A stretch of DNA of 64,000 nt. Origin: Vibrio sp. 10N.286.49.B3. GTDB lineage: Bacteria; Pseudomonadota; Gammaproteobacteria; Enterobacterales; Vibrionaceae. The notes beneath the pieces are model-generated. The model saw only the letters and a list, made by a program, of their open reading frames with translations. It did no database searches and was not told where the DNA came from. Location: contig NZ_MCUV01000008.1 of assembly GCF_002873395.1 (NCBI RefSeq), positions 37,586 through 101,585 of the forward strand. The letters are read 5' to 3'. Within the stretch, counting starts at the first letter, position 1; every line of letters begins with the position of its first letter. Position numbers and translations under genes: made by a program. Below are positions 52,089 through 62,383 of this stretch, one piece after another.

Positions 52089-52743
52089 AATGTTGTTTAA
52101 ATCTATTTCAGTTTTAACCTCGATCCCACTGTGGATATTTATTACTTTTTTTTACGTAGTTAATGTTGAAAATGTTGGTTTTTCCCGAGGAGAAAGTATG
52201 GCGCCTACGGTTCGAACAAACTCGTTGATAGGTAGAACGAAAGTAGAATCGGTAGAGTATCAACCGAACAATGGCGAAATGATTTCATTTCGAGATGTTA
52301 CCAATAGTTCTGGTTTTGATAGTCTTGGAAAACGAGTGATAGGAAGGCCCGGTGACTTGGTTGAGTTAAAACAAGGAAAATTGTATATCAATAGTTTACC
52401 TGTATCACAGCAAGTTATCGTTGAAAATGAGGATTATATTTTTTTCAAGGAAAAGTTTGATAATATTGAATATTACGTACAGTATTTTAAAAATGATTCT
52501 AAGTGGTCAAATAAAGACTTTTCATGGGGAGTTGTCCCTGATGGACATATATTTGTGATGGGTGATAATCGAGATAAGTCATATGACTCAAGAGACGCTA
52601 GATTGGGTTTTGTTCCAATTGAAAAGGTATTAACTGTTATGAATAAAGTTAAAATTAACACAAAACAGGGCTTAGGTAGCAGACAGTTTAACTGCTCCCC
52701 TTATACTGTTGGCGATAATTTACCATATCAAGGACGCTGCTAG
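52075..52743 (+). CDS. Type I signal peptidase (S26 family)
   Basis: A 222-residue membrane protease (ATG at 52075 or 52078, after GAAGAGG). One N-terminal helix (SISVLTSIPLWIFITFFYVV) is followed by all S26 motifs: box B with the serine nucleophile S41 (RGESMAPTV), box D with the lysine base K86 (GKRVIGRPGD), and box E MGDNRDKSYDSR. It is shorter than the housekeeping LepB of Vibrio (about 300 residues, two helices) and resembles accessory or conjugation-type (TraF-like) enzymes. It is inside a WYL-controlled membrane-gene block, so it probably processes products of this island. Confidence 0.88.
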   Translation: MMNCKMLFKSISVLTSIPLWIFITFFYVVNVENVGFSRGESMAPTVRTNSLIGRTKVESVEYQPNNGEMISFRDVTNSSGFDSLGKRVIGRPGDLVELKQGKLYINSLPVSQQVIVENEDYIFFKEKFDNIEYYVQYFKNDSKWSNKDFSWGVVPDGHIFVMGDNRDKSYDSRDARLGFVPIEKVLTVMNKVKINTKQGLGSRQFNCSPYTVGDNLPYQGRC

Positions 52744-53029
52744 GCTACACAATAACTATGCTATGAATTAGTTATATACATTGAATGATTAGAGCAAAGA
52801 TAGTATTTACTATATCTTACATTTACTCTTAGTGATTGAATTGTTAGTTTTTTTCTATTGTGATATGTTGCGATTTATCTCTTATATTATTTTCTAGATA
52901 ACTGAGTGTTTATTGTTCTATTTAATGGTGATGTTAGATAAATAATATTATATTCCTTAACGATAGTTAAGGAGTATTACTCAGTTTGATTTTTTATTGT
53001 TATTTAAACGAAAATTTAATGGAATAAAT
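52744..53029. other. Gap before the nuclease-helicase genes
   Basis: 286 bp, very A+T-rich. It includes a short hairpin CCTTAAC-GATA-GTTAAGG at 52955-52972. No GACA-N5-TGTC site is present, so the nuclease genes may be read from upstream or from a local promoter. Confidence 0.45.
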
Positions 53030-55846
53030 ATGTATTTTATACTATTGCCTGATGCGTTGAGTGGGCGACAGTGCCGTAATTTCTTGGCAAGTAAAAATAA
53101 AGTAAATGTAAAAGTCGGTACCAGCTTGTCTTTGTTTGAACAAATAGCAGAACTTTGGTTAATGGACTTCAATGCTGACCAAGCAATAGTGAAATTTGAT
53201 GACAGTCTTAAAAGTTCCGCTTATAAACTGAGAGATTCATTTTGGTATAAAAGCTTAGTTACCGATGAGCCGACAACGCTGAATGAGTTATCTGCGACCT
53301 TAAAGCACGTTTATGCAAACCTTCCACTTTCTAAAAATCTCGCAGACTTTCCCTGTTTAGACGCACCGACACGTGTAACAAACTATTGGCAAGATTTGGT
53401 TGCATTAAGTCAGGAAATGCAAGGTTTGCGACCAGCAGATCAGGCTTTTGCTAAACAGTGGTTTGAGCAACTTAATACTTGTGAACCGCTCGAAGTATTT
53501 GAAATTATTGTTCCAAAAAGTATGTCGTTGCCTGTTTGGCTACAGCAAGCTGTTGAGTGTTGGAACAAAAATAAGCATAAAACTAATGCTTTGTGCCCAT
53601 CTTCGGATAAGGAGCTGTTGGAGCTTCAAGCAATGGTTGATGAACTTTACGACTCACAGCCATGCAATCTGTTATTAGGCGAGTTGGCTCAAGGTTTGTT
53701 TTGTGTAGATAAAACCCCATTATCAACGCCTTGGGAAAACCAACTTTCGATTATCAGCACACGTGATGCGTGGGAAGAGTGCCAGACGGTGGTCAGTCGT
53801 TTGCAAACGCTATTAGATACAACTCCAGTTGCACTGGGCGACATTGCTATTGTTTTACCTAACCAAAGTCCTCACCTAGGGTTATTGCATAATCTATTGC
53901 CAAAGGCCGGCATTCGCTTTTCTAGCCTAAATAAGCTATCAAATGAATACCAATGGGATTTGCAACTGTTAAAAGAACTTATCGCACTTTATGTCATCAA
54001 AAAACAGTCTGAAAAGTTAGTTGATCCTTTACAATACGCTAGTGTTCTTGTTAATCCTTTGATGCCTTGGTCTTTATCTTATGGGCAATCCAAGTTTAGA
54101 CGTTACAAAAAAAAGCCGAGTGAATTTCTAGAGCATTTAGAGACTTCAGACGATAAAACAGAACAACAGCTTGCACTGCTTAATCTGTTGTTCTCGCCAT
54201 TGGTTGAACACAGTACGTTGACATCATGGCTCGATCAAATCGCTAAGTCACTTAGGAGCAAGAAAGGATCAAATAGTCGCACGTCATTTACAAAACATCT
54301 GGGTGAAATTCGAGACATCATTACAGATGAAAGTGAAGAATCAGCATTATTGAGTGTGGCGAAGCATCTTCAGCCAACTACGATTTCAAGCGACTCTAGT
54401 GAACATTGGCTCGTTGATAGCGTCTTGTTGTTAACAGAGCAAGACACATTACTAAAGCCAGTAGAACACCTCTTTATTCTCGGATTCAACCAAGGATCTT
54501 ATCAAGCAACGCCTTCTATTCCTGGTGTATTCCAAATTGACCAATGGCGTGCGCTTGCAAAGTCGATTGAAAAAAGCTTCATCGAGTGTCAGCAAAGTGC
54601 CAACATTGGCACGGTTATGTTTGACCCACTATCTCCGCTACTTAAAGACAGCGAATTTATTAATCGCTTTAAAAGGCTATTTTATAAAACGAAAACCGGC
54701 GTGCATATCAGTCTTTCAGAGCAGTCATTTACCAGTGAACGTTTGTTACCCAGTCATGCCCTACAAGAGTTAGCGATTTTACTGCAATCAGAGGGAAGCA
54801 TTGAACCTGATGATTTAGTTTTACCCATCAAGCGTTGCCCACAAAATGTCCCTTTCCTTAGTTATGAACCAGGGGTTGCCTGTACTGATGCGTCTTCTTC
54901 GGTAGAACAAAGCAGTGAGTTGGATTTAGGAGTGAACCTGCTAGCTCTGCATACCGATAACGATGGCAATCAGAAACCAGAATCACCAAGTAGTCTAAAT
55001 GACATGATGCTATCGCCACTTGCTTGGCTGTTAAAAAAGCAGCACATCAGCCCTCAATTGTGGGAAGTAGCAACGCTAGATGCTCGAGTGAAAGGGCTAG
55101 TTGTCCACTGTGTGTTTGAGCACCACTTTAAAGGGACTTATGCCGATTTTGATACGCTCTTTACTCATGCTATTGAACAAGAAGCGCCATTTTTGAACCA
55201 GGCACGTTTTCGATTAGATAGAAAAGCGCTAAAAAGTGAAACTAAAATCACATTGAATAACTTGATGGAGTGGTGTGATAGCGAAGGTTGGTCAAGTGAC
55301 ATGCAAGAGCAAAAGCTAACCGGAAAGTATTTTGGCATTCCAATAAAAGGCACTGTCGATGCGGTGTTTAAAAAGAATAACCAGCGTTTGATTCTTGATT
55401 ACAAAACCAGTAGCTCAAAAGACCTAATAAAACGCATCAATTTAGGCTTTGATCTGCAAACCAAGCTTTATACCGAAATGATAAAGCAAATTAACGTTGA
55501 GGCTAACGTTGAGTATGTGAGTGGTTATTATTCAACGAAAAATTCTGAGATCGTCTCCGACAAAGATATTGATAGTAAACCAGGTCCAGTCTTGGTTGTT
55601 CCGCCTGATTACAATGAAAAGAAAAATCCAACCCATTCACCGACAAAAATGGCTGAAGACGTAGTTGCTGAGCGTCTCGCAGAGTTACGTGCAGGGAAAG
55701 TGATGTTGAATCAAGAGGGTGATACAAAACAGTGGGATGCAAGAGGAATAGGTAGCATGAAATATGTGTTGAACGACCACCCTTTAGTTCGCGTATTCCA
55801 AGTTTTATCTGTAGCAAAAGTAGACGAGGCGACCAATGCAAAATAA
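53030..55846 (+). CDS. AddB-like PD-(D/E)XK nuclease subunit
   Basis: A 938-residue protein from the ATG at 53030, which follows GGAATAA; an in-frame TTG lies 33 nt earlier. There is no intact Walker A motif, as in inactivated helicase subunits of AddB type. Helicase-like remnants occur (GDIAIVLPNQSPHLGLL; LFILGFNQGSYQATPS). The C-terminus has a RecB-family nuclease core: GTVDAVF (about 773), ILDYKTSS (about 787-794) and a DLQTKLYTEMI helix (Q...Y). The stop overlaps the ATG of the helicase gene by 11 nt. Together they resemble AddAB, which processes broken DNA ends, but the genome's own RecBCD would be elsewhere. Confidence 0.82.
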   Translation: MYFILLPDALSGRQCRNFLASKNKVNVKVGTSLSLFEQIAELWLMDFNADQAIVKFDDSLKSSAYKLRDSFWYKSLVTDEPTTLNELSATLKHVYANLPLSKNLADFPCLDAPTRVTNYWQDLVALSQEMQGLRPADQAFAKQWFEQLNTCEPLEVFEIIVPKSMSLPVWLQQAVECWNKNKHKTNALCPSSDKELLELQAMVDELYDSQPCNLLLGELAQGLFCVDKTPLSTPWENQLSIISTRDAWEECQTVVSRLQTLLDTTPVALGDIAIVLPNQSPHLGLLHNLLPKAGIRFSSLNKLSNEYQWDLQLLKELIALYVIKKQSEKLVDPLQYASVLVNPLMPWSLSYGQSKFRRYKKKPSEFLEHLETSDDKTEQQLALLNLLFSPLVEHSTLTSWLDQIAKSLRSKKGSNSRTSFTKHLGEIRDIITDESEESALLSVAKHLQPTTISSDSSEHWLVDSVLLLTEQDTLLKPVEHLFILGFNQGSYQATPSIPGVFQIDQWRALAKSIEKSFIECQQSANIGTVMFDPLSPLLKDSEFINRFKRLFYKTKTGVHISLSEQSFTSERLLPSHALQELAILLQSEGSIEPDDLVLPIKRCPQNVPFLSYEPGVACTDASSSVEQSSELDLGVNLLALHTDNDGNQKPESPSSLNDMMLSPLAWLLKKQHISPQLWEVATLDARVKGLVVHCVFEHHFKGTYADFDTLFTHAIEQEAPFLNQARFRLDRKALKSETKITLNNLMEWCDSEGWSSDMQEQKLTGKYFGIPIKGTVDAVFKKNNQRLILDYKTSSSKDLIKRINLGFDLQTKLYTEMIKQINVEANVEYVSGYYSTKNSEIVSDKDIDSKPGPVLVVPPDYNEKKNPTHSPTKMAEDVVAERLAELRAGKVMLNQEGDTKQWDARGIGSMKYVLNDHPLVRVFQVLSVAKVDEATNAK

Positions 55847-58800
55847 CTTAACGACACCTTTCAAGCCATTGACTCTCATTAAAGCAGGCGCAGGGGCAGG
55901 TAAAACCTTTCACATTCAAAAAACACTGGTTGAGTGGATTGAGCAAGGTCATGTTCAACCAGACAGAATTTTAGCGGTAACATTTACCGAGGCTGGCGCA
56001 CAAGAGATGAAACAACGAATCAAGCAAGCTTTGGTAGCAAAACGCTTGTTTGATGAGGCTGATCGTATTGAACAATCTCAAATATCGACCATTCATAGCT
56101 TTGGTCTGGGGTTAATTGAACGTTTCTGTTATGAACAGGGTATTTCAGCTAAGCCTCAACAACTGTCAGATAAAGAACAGGACGTATTGGTTAGCCTAGC
56201 CCTTAAAGATGTCGCTCTAATCGAAGATATGTATGGCGAGTTAAAAGCTCACGGATACAAAGGATACCATTGCAGCACAGAAGAAAGGCAACTGAACAGT
56301 GCTGAGGTATTGAAAAAGCATATCAAAGAGATCGTCCCACTATTGAAGATGTTGGCTAACCTAAATGATAAAAGTCGTGTGGATAGCTTATGCTGGAAAA
56401 TTCAATGTTCTCTCGAAAATATCTATGAAGCCCAGTCATTTAAAGAAGTGACCCTAAATAAAGGGTTGTATGATGCTGTAGGCAAAATCACAAGCAAATA
56501 CACAAAAAAGGAGCTTCTGGAGAAATGGGGGAGTAATAGAGAGGCTAAAAATTTTGTAGAAGCACTGTATCAAACAACGGAGAAAAGAGTCACTCATGAT
56601 TGGTCTTTGTGGGTAGATTTGGGAAAGATAAAAGCACCGAAAATTTGTAGCAACGAAACCGGTGAACCCAACTATGAACTCGATGGACAACTAGGGGTGG
56701 ATGTTTGGTCTGCAGCGGATAAACTTGTTTACCATAAAGGCCCTCTAGAATCGGCAATTAAAACAACCTCAATGCTTATTCAGGGCATTGTTGAAGCGCT
56801 GACTCAATATCAAGCGTTGAAATCAGACAGCAGCTTGATTGATTATTCTGACATGGTGAGTCAACCCAATGCTTTACTTAGTGATGAAGAGTGGATTAAA
56901 GAGGTTAAGGCCAACTACGATTGTTTGATCATTGATGAATTCCAAGACACCAACCCGCAACAGTTCTCTTTATTATGGAAGCTTTCTAGGGCGGGGATAA
57001 ACACGCTTGTTGTCGGTGATATCAAGCAATCTATCATGGGTTTTCAAGGTTCTGACAGCTATCTGTTTCAGTCACTTTTAGAACAACACCCTAATGATTC
57101 GGTAGAGTTAACCAATAACTGGCGAAGCAGTGACAAGGTGATGAGGTTCGTCAATCAGTTAGGCTCTCACCTGTACGGTGATGATTATCAATCATTGACT
57201 CCACGAGCTAACTTAACCTCTGATTTATCGGCCATTCACCGAATTGAGTTTGATACAGCAGAATTCAAAGGTGGCACTCGTGCTAACAGTTACTATGCTC
57301 TTGCCCCTAGTGTGATAGCCGAACATATTGAAAAGCTACTAAATAGTAAAGTAGAAGTGACAGACCGGCACACTAAGCATAAAAGGGAAATCCGTCCTAA
57401 TGACATTGCGATTTTAGCGCGTACAAATAAACACTTAGATAAATACTCTACTGCGCTAACCAAGCGTGGTCTGCTTGTACAGCGTAAAAACCCAGAGAAA
57501 ACAGACACAGATAAAGACAACTGGTTTACTACGCCTGAAATTCGCTACTTGTGGAGTGGTTTAAGCTATTTAGCTAACCCAAATGATAACGAAGCAAAGC
57601 TCAGCCTTAAAATACACGCTAAGGAGGCTAGTCTTGAAAAAGCGTTGCAAGATGTTGTCGCGAGTGAAGAAGACAAGCATAAATTTCAATCAGAGATTTT
57701 AACTAAGCTTGAAAGGCATCGAGAAAAGTTACCACTATGCTCAGTTAGCGAGCAAGTCTCGCAATGTATTGAGAATTTATCCCTCTTAGCACCAGATAAT
57801 CTAGGTGCTGAGCGTGAAAAGCAGCGCAACGCTAATGTGTTGAAAATGGTCGGTCTTGCTGAAGAGTTTGAACAATTAAATACGGAAACGCTCAGCGCCC
57901 AAGGTCTTTATGGTCGTAGTCTTTCGAGCTTTTTGTCATGGTTAACTGTTAATAAAAAAGAGTTCACAGCGTATCCTTGTGTTGATAATGATAGTCTCAA
58001 TGCGGTGAATTTAGTGACATGGCATGGCTCAAAAGGACTTGAATGGCCGGTTGTGGTGGTTGCGAAACTCGAAGAAGTACAAAAGATTCGATACCCTGAA
58101 ACTAAGATTCGATACGATAGTAATAATGCTTATGAGAACAATCAGTTAGATAAGTCAATGCTTGACGATGCCTGGATTGAAATCATCCCACAATTTGCGC
58201 ATCCTAAAACCGTTGAAAAATTTGATGACAAACTATCAGATGAAAAAGCAGATGATCTCAAAAACCTTTGTTACGTGGCGTTGACCCGTGCCCGTGAGCA
58301 AATCATTCTCCCTTGGTTTGATCAGCCAGAAAAAAACAATACGATGATGGCGTTAATTAGAGATCTTGATTATTCAGAGGCAAAAATCACTAAAGCTGTA
58401 ATTGCAGATGAGCCAACAGAGAATGAGAGTCAACATACCAGTACGGATGTGGTGAAACCTTACAAAGTAAATGTTGAAAGTGATGTTAATCAGGCTGAGA
58501 GCATTAAGGCTGAAATCAACCCATCAACCATCACCAATAGTAATCCACAATTGGTTGCGGATACCTTAGAGCATTTTACCTATCAATCAACACTCGAATT
58601 AGAAGCGTTGGTTAAACTTGATTTAGTTGTCGGCAAGCAAGCCCATGCAGCAAATCACGTGGGAACTTGGCTTCACCAATGTTATCAGGTGCTTCTGGCA
58701 AAACCTGATTTTGAACATCGTCTATGGAAGAAACTGCCCCAATTAGCGGAACATACGCAATTGTGTCGTGAGATAGTCAAGCAAGTGAGCGTATTTAAGC

Positions 58801-60527
58801 AGAAATTTGAATCTGAAATGGACGCTGTACGTTTTCAATCAGAAGTTTCATTTTTGGCAAAGACAGAGCAAGGTTCGGTACTTAGTGGGATTATTGACTG
58901 CTTGATTGAAACACCCGATGGATTGATTATTATCGACCACAAAACAGATGCGGACATGTCTCTAGAAAAATTTGAGCACCATTGCGAGCAATTGGCCGCG
59001 TATGCAAAATACTTACAACACGATAAGCCAGTCATTGCGATTGGAATCAACTGGGTACGTGATGGACGTATCGAGCTAAAAAGCGTAAAAGAGCTGAAGC
59101 CCACGGAATCGGTGCCAATGAGTACGCTTAAAGAGCCAGCAGCCTTAGTTGGCGAGCAATTGGATATGTTTAGTGAAACACCTGTCGTTGCATCTAAAGT
59201 TGAGACAGAGCTTCGCCAAGAAAATGAGGCGCTTCGTAAGGAAGTAGATGCACTAAAAGCGCAGATGGAAGCAATTAGCAAACAACTTCCTACAATAAGT
59301 CCAGAGCCAGAGCCAGACGCTGAACATCCAGTCTGGGGGGAGTATGCTTTTTTAGATAACATTTACCTAAAAGTAGGTTTATTATCCAAGGCGGAAGAAA
59401 AACTGGTTAGAAAATCCGCAAGCTCCCGATTTAATATCAGTATGGAGAAGCTGACAACGCATGAACTTTTCCAAATGTCATTAGCAAAAATATTCATTGA
59501 TTGGGCACCAACAGCAAAAGGAAAAGTGGTCGCTCGTGACATACAGACTGTAATCAAAGAACTTAAAGAAACAATCACTCCTGACGTTATTTTTATGAAA
59601 GAGAGTTCAGAAGAAGAGTTTATAGAGTCTTTGACAGGAAATTCATTTTTGCGACTGAATAAAAAATTAGACTTATCATCACGCAGGGTAGATGAGATTC
59701 TAAATAATGATTTAACCAGGTTTATTTCAAATTATGACCAACAAGACCTCGATGATAAAGACACATTGACTATATTTTGCTCTCGTATTGGTTTAGATGA
59801 AATTCCTTATAAACATCTTGAAGATATCGGTAATGAGACTCTAAATAAAAAGGGTGAACCCCAGTCAAAAGAAGCGATACGTCTGAAAGAAGTAAAGCAA
59901 AACACTAGGCTTGAATTATCATTAAGTCTAACACAAGAAACGATTAAAAATAATATCGCCAAGAATATGGAATCAACCATATCGAATCTGTACAAGATTT
60001 TATCAAAACGAATTCGTAGTGATAATCGGTGTGATTGTGTCGAAACATCATTAAGACACGTTATGGGAATATTCATAGGTGGCAAAAACTCTGACTTTTT
60101 CGAGAAATCTGAGACATACACATTTGACCAATTAGCGTGCATAATTGGAGATGAGTACGGCTGGTTAGAAAAAAGACTAGAAGAATGCTTAGAGGAAGAG
60201 TACATAGGTCAAGAGATTATTTTTGTTGATAACCCTCGGAATAAAATTGATTTGTGGGAAATGAACAATGATGACTTTCGACCTTATATTGATATTACAA
60301 CCCTTGAATGCAACGAGAACTGTTACGAATGCAAATATGTTGAATTTGATTGCCCTATGGGTAAAAGTTTCACTTGCGGAGCTACAGATGAAAATATTGA
60401 AATCGAAGACTTTCCAAAAGAATTGGGAAAAATCATCAGTTATATTGCAATAGATGAAGACAATGATGGCGTTTATAAATTTCTGATTAATGGAAAGGAT
60501 CCATACGAACAAGAACAAAAAATGTAA
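55836..60527 (+). CDS. AddA-like UvrD/RecB helicase-nuclease with novel C-terminal extension
   Basis: A 1563-residue SF1A helicase. Motifs: Walker A AGAGAGKT (17-24), Ia AVTFTEAGAQEMKQRI, II IIDEFQDT (D367-E368), III GDIKQSIMGFQGSD, IV LTNNWRSS, V VTWHGSKGLEW (about 727-737), VI VALTRARE (about 813). A RecB-type nuclease domain follows: IIDCLIE with Asp near 1020, IIDHKTD (about 1033) and EQLAAYAKYL. AddA normally ends about here (near 1200). Instead a coiled coil (about 1127-1155) leads to roughly 400 extra residues with a Cys cluster near 1491-1515 (C-x3-C-x2-C, then two more Cys) that could hold Zn or Fe-S. Coupled to the AddB-like gene. A terminator follows. Confidence 0.88.
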   Translation: MQNNLTTPFKPLTLIKAGAGAGKTFHIQKTLVEWIEQGHVQPDRILAVTFTEAGAQEMKQRIKQALVAKRLFDEADRIEQSQISTIHSFGLGLIERFCYEQGISAKPQQLSDKEQDVLVSLALKDVALIEDMYGELKAHGYKGYHCSTEERQLNSAEVLKKHIKEIVPLLKMLANLNDKSRVDSLCWKIQCSLENIYEAQSFKEVTLNKGLYDAVGKITSKYTKKELLEKWGSNREAKNFVEALYQTTEKRVTHDWSLWVDLGKIKAPKICSNETGEPNYELDGQLGVDVWSAADKLVYHKGPLESAIKTTSMLIQGIVEALTQYQALKSDSSLIDYSDMVSQPNALLSDEEWIKEVKANYDCLIIDEFQDTNPQQFSLLWKLSRAGINTLVVGDIKQSIMGFQGSDSYLFQSLLEQHPNDSVELTNNWRSSDKVMRFVNQLGSHLYGDDYQSLTPRANLTSDLSAIHRIEFDTAEFKGGTRANSYYALAPSVIAEHIEKLLNSKVEVTDRHTKHKREIRPNDIAILARTNKHLDKYSTALTKRGLLVQRKNPEKTDTDKDNWFTTPEIRYLWSGLSYLANPNDNEAKLSLKIHAKEASLEKALQDVVASEEDKHKFQSEILTKLERHREKLPLCSVSEQVSQCIENLSLLAPDNLGAEREKQRNANVLKMVGLAEEFEQLNTETLSAQGLYGRSLSSFLSWLTVNKKEFTAYPCVDNDSLNAVNLVTWHGSKGLEWPVVVVAKLEEVQKIRYPETKIRYDSNNAYENNQLDKSMLDDAWIEIIPQFAHPKTVEKFDDKLSDEKADDLKNLCYVALTRAREQIILPWFDQPEKNNTMMALIRDLDYSEAKITKAVIADEPTENESQHTSTDVVKPYKVNVESDVNQAESIKAEINPSTITNSNPQLVADTLEHFTYQSTLELEALVKLDLVVGKQAHAANHVGTWLHQCYQVLLAKPDFEHRLWKKLPQLAEHTQLCREIVKQVSVFKQKFESEMDAVRFQSEVSFLAKTEQGSVLSGIIDCLIETPDGLIIIDHKTDADMSLEKFEHHCEQLAAYAKYLQHDKPVIAIGINWVRDGRIELKSVKELKPTESVPMSTLKEPAALVGEQLDMFSETPVVASKVETELRQENEALRKEVDALKAQMEAISKQLPTISPEPEPDAEHPVWGEYAFLDNIYLKVGLLSKAEEKLVRKSASSRFNISMEKLTTHELFQMSLAKIFIDWAPTAKGKVVARDIQTVIKELKETITPDVIFMKESSEEEFIESLTGNSFLRLNKKLDLSSRRVDEILNNDLTRFISNYDQQDLDDKDTLTIFCSRIGLDEIPYKHLEDIGNETLNKKGEPQSKEAIRLKEVKQNTRLELSLSLTQETIKNNIAKNMESTISNLYKILSKRIRSDNRCDCVETSLRHVMGIFIGGKNSDFFEKSETYTFDQLACIIGDEYGWLEKRLEECLEEEYIGQEIIFVDNPRNKIDLWEMNNDDFRPYIDITTLECNENCYECKYVEFDCPMGKSFTCGATDENIEIEDFPKELGKIISYIAIDEDNDGVYKFLINGKDPYEQEQKM

Positions 60528-60550
60528 AAGTCATTTTTGCTTCTATTACA

Positions 60551-60584
60551 TAGCCACCTTCATCGTAAAGGTGGCTATTTTTTT
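60551..60584 (+). terminator. Terminator after the helicase gene
   Basis: TAGCCACCTT/AAGGTGGCTA stem and a 7-nt T run. It separates the helicase transcript from the next unit, which has its own operator. Confidence 0.9.
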
Positions 60585-60607
60585 GAATGTAATCAGTATC
60601 GAATTTA

Positions 60608-60620
60608 GACAGAAAATGTC
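60608..60620. promoter_or_regulatory. WYL-locus operator, copy 5
   Basis: GACAGAAAATGTC, 51 bp upstream of the 60671 gene. TAGACA at 60606 resembles a -35 box with TTGTAT 18 bp further on. Confidence 0.65.
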
Positions 60621-60670
60621 CAATCCGAATTGTATTATTCAGTTATCAAAACACTGTGAGCTAGAAAAGT

Positions 60671-61786
60671 ATGACGACAGCTATTGAAAAAATGACTAAA
60701 GAGACACTATGTGATGAATTAATGCGCATTCTGTGTTTGTCATCTGAGCCGACGATTGTCAATCCCAACGGGAGCCATGAACTGTTTGTTGAGCGGACTC
60801 GTGAATTATGTCAACGACTAGCAGATAAACTATCTTTTGATGGTTTGAAGAATACGGTTGATCTCGCCATGCTTCCAGCGATAAAGACTGACACATCGAG
60901 ATCTCTGTATAAAGCTCAAGTGCTAGCATCTATTGATAAGAGATTATCGAATGCGAGTTCTTTACCTATTGTTTACTATAGGGAAGAACCTGCTCTGTGC
61001 ATATCTGCTTTGTTGAAGAGCATGCAAATGGACAGTGTTGACCTTCATCAGTATATGGAAGAGTGTTTACCTTGGTATCCACAGAATCAGTATTTCACCC
61101 CTTTGGTGGTTTGGAATTTAATATTAAACCGTTTACCAATTAGAAAAACTGAAGAAGAAAGACTTGAAGCAGAACAATCAGGAATAGAAGAAATCGCTTT
61201 GATTGCTAAAGTGCTAGAAAAACCAATTCCCGAGTACAATGAACCCGATTTATTCTCGGATGCATTGGAGGATATATTTACTTTTCTTTCTATCGAAGAT
61301 AGTAAAGATGAAATGTTAAAGTTAAGTGAATGTGACTTTAATCATCATTTAAAGCACTTAATGCTGACACATAGTCATCGAATGTATGAGTTAGTGAGAT
61401 ATTTAGAGAACAATAAGTACTGGTTCAAAAAAAACAAGCAAAATTATTACTCTCATAAGTTTCAATTGATTTCATCGATAAGAACAGTGGAAAGCGTGCC
61501 GAAATCAATTTTGATAAACTTCTTGGACATTGCTCTTAAATACACCTGTGCATTGACGATGAAAGAATTGGAGTGGTTTGGGGATTATGTACAATTAGAC
61601 GATTCAAATGCAATACGAACAGACAGTGTTAACCAATACGTTGAAAATTTGATTAAATCAAGTCACAAAAGCTCAGAGCAACAATTAACAGATTGGCTGT
61701 TCATTCTAATTGAGCATGCTAATGTGAATCCTGTGCAATTAGAGCAAGAATTAAATGAGTCGATCAATATGATTGTTAATGAATAG
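60671..61786 (+). CDS. 371-residue helical protein of unknown function
   Basis: A soluble, mostly helical protein, rich in Glu, Leu and Ser, with no signal peptide or membrane helix. I see no Walker, nuclease or zinc motif. Recognisable stretches are a leucine-rich N-terminus (ETLCDELMRILCLSSEPT), a Tyr/Trp/Pro segment (YMEECLPWYPQNQYFTP) and a His-rich part (FNHHLKHLMLTHSHRMYEL). The gene follows operator copy 5 and a terminator, so it starts a separate transcript of the same regulon. It probably partners with the helicase-nuclease or its membrane components. Family not recognised. Confidence 0.65.
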   Translation: MTTAIEKMTKETLCDELMRILCLSSEPTIVNPNGSHELFVERTRELCQRLADKLSFDGLKNTVDLAMLPAIKTDTSRSLYKAQVLASIDKRLSNASSLPIVYYREEPALCISALLKSMQMDSVDLHQYMEECLPWYPQNQYFTPLVVWNLILNRLPIRKTEEERLEAEQSGIEEIALIAKVLEKPIPEYNEPDLFSDALEDIFTFLSIEDSKDEMLKLSECDFNHHLKHLMLTHSHRMYELVRYLENNKYWFKKNKQNYYSHKFQLISSIRTVESVPKSILINFLDIALKYTCALTMKELEWFGDYVQLDDSNAIRTDSVNQYVENLIKSSHKSSEQQLTDWLFILIEHANVNPVQLEQELNESINMIVNE

Positions 61787-61843
61787 CACTAACGAACCTG
61801 ACCCAACTTTCCACAATTTACATAGTATTAAAGAGTTCATTTC

Positions 61844-62320
61844 ATGCCACATCATGCTCTAAAAGAAAAAATTAACCTCGACTTATCGTTCGCGCCTCAT
61901 GAAGTAGAAGGGATGGACTATGACATTGGTGACTTAATTGGTTTAGCAATAAAAGTAGCCATGAAATTACTATCGTTGGAGTCATTTAATGAACTAGAAC
62001 AATACGTTTTAAACTCTGATTTAAGCGATGAAGATTTGGAGTATTTTAGCCGTAATAGCTCTAACTTTGAAATGAATGATAATTCAGATCAGGCACGAGA
62101 ACTACGGGCATTGGTTTTGTCTATGTTTCTTGGTCGAATACAAGCTAATAAGAAAAGATTATTGTGCGATAGAATTAAGCATTCATTAGAAGTCCTACAT
62201 ATAGCACTCGATCTCTGTGAACTAGAACCGAGAGCGGTAGAAAAGACATTTGATGAAACCTATTTTGCTCGTGTTAATGTTGAGTCTGATTTTAAACAAA
62301 TACGCAAGCGGCTTTATTAA
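61844..62320 (+). CDS. 158-residue protein of unknown function
   Basis: A soluble helical protein, acidic, starting MPHHALKEKINLDLSFAPHE. A middle part LIGLAIKVAMKLLSLESFNEL is amphipathic. The SSNFEMNDNSDQARELRAL segment and the RALVLSMFLGRIQANKKRLL helix follow. No catalytic motif is seen. It lies 57 nt after the 371-residue gene, in the same direction and with no operator between, so the two probably form one transcript. Role unknown; possibly a small binding subunit. Confidence 0.6.
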   Translation: MPHHALKEKINLDLSFAPHEVEGMDYDIGDLIGLAIKVAMKLLSLESFNELEQYVLNSDLSDEDLEYFSRNSSNFEMNDNSDQARELRALVLSMFLGRIQANKKRLLCDRIKHSLEVLHIALDLCELEPRAVEKTFDETYFARVNVESDFKQIRKRLY

Positions 62321-62383
62321 CAATGAGATGTTCTAGCCCAGGCAGTCAAGCAACTGCATCTATTCGTAATTTATTGATCAATA

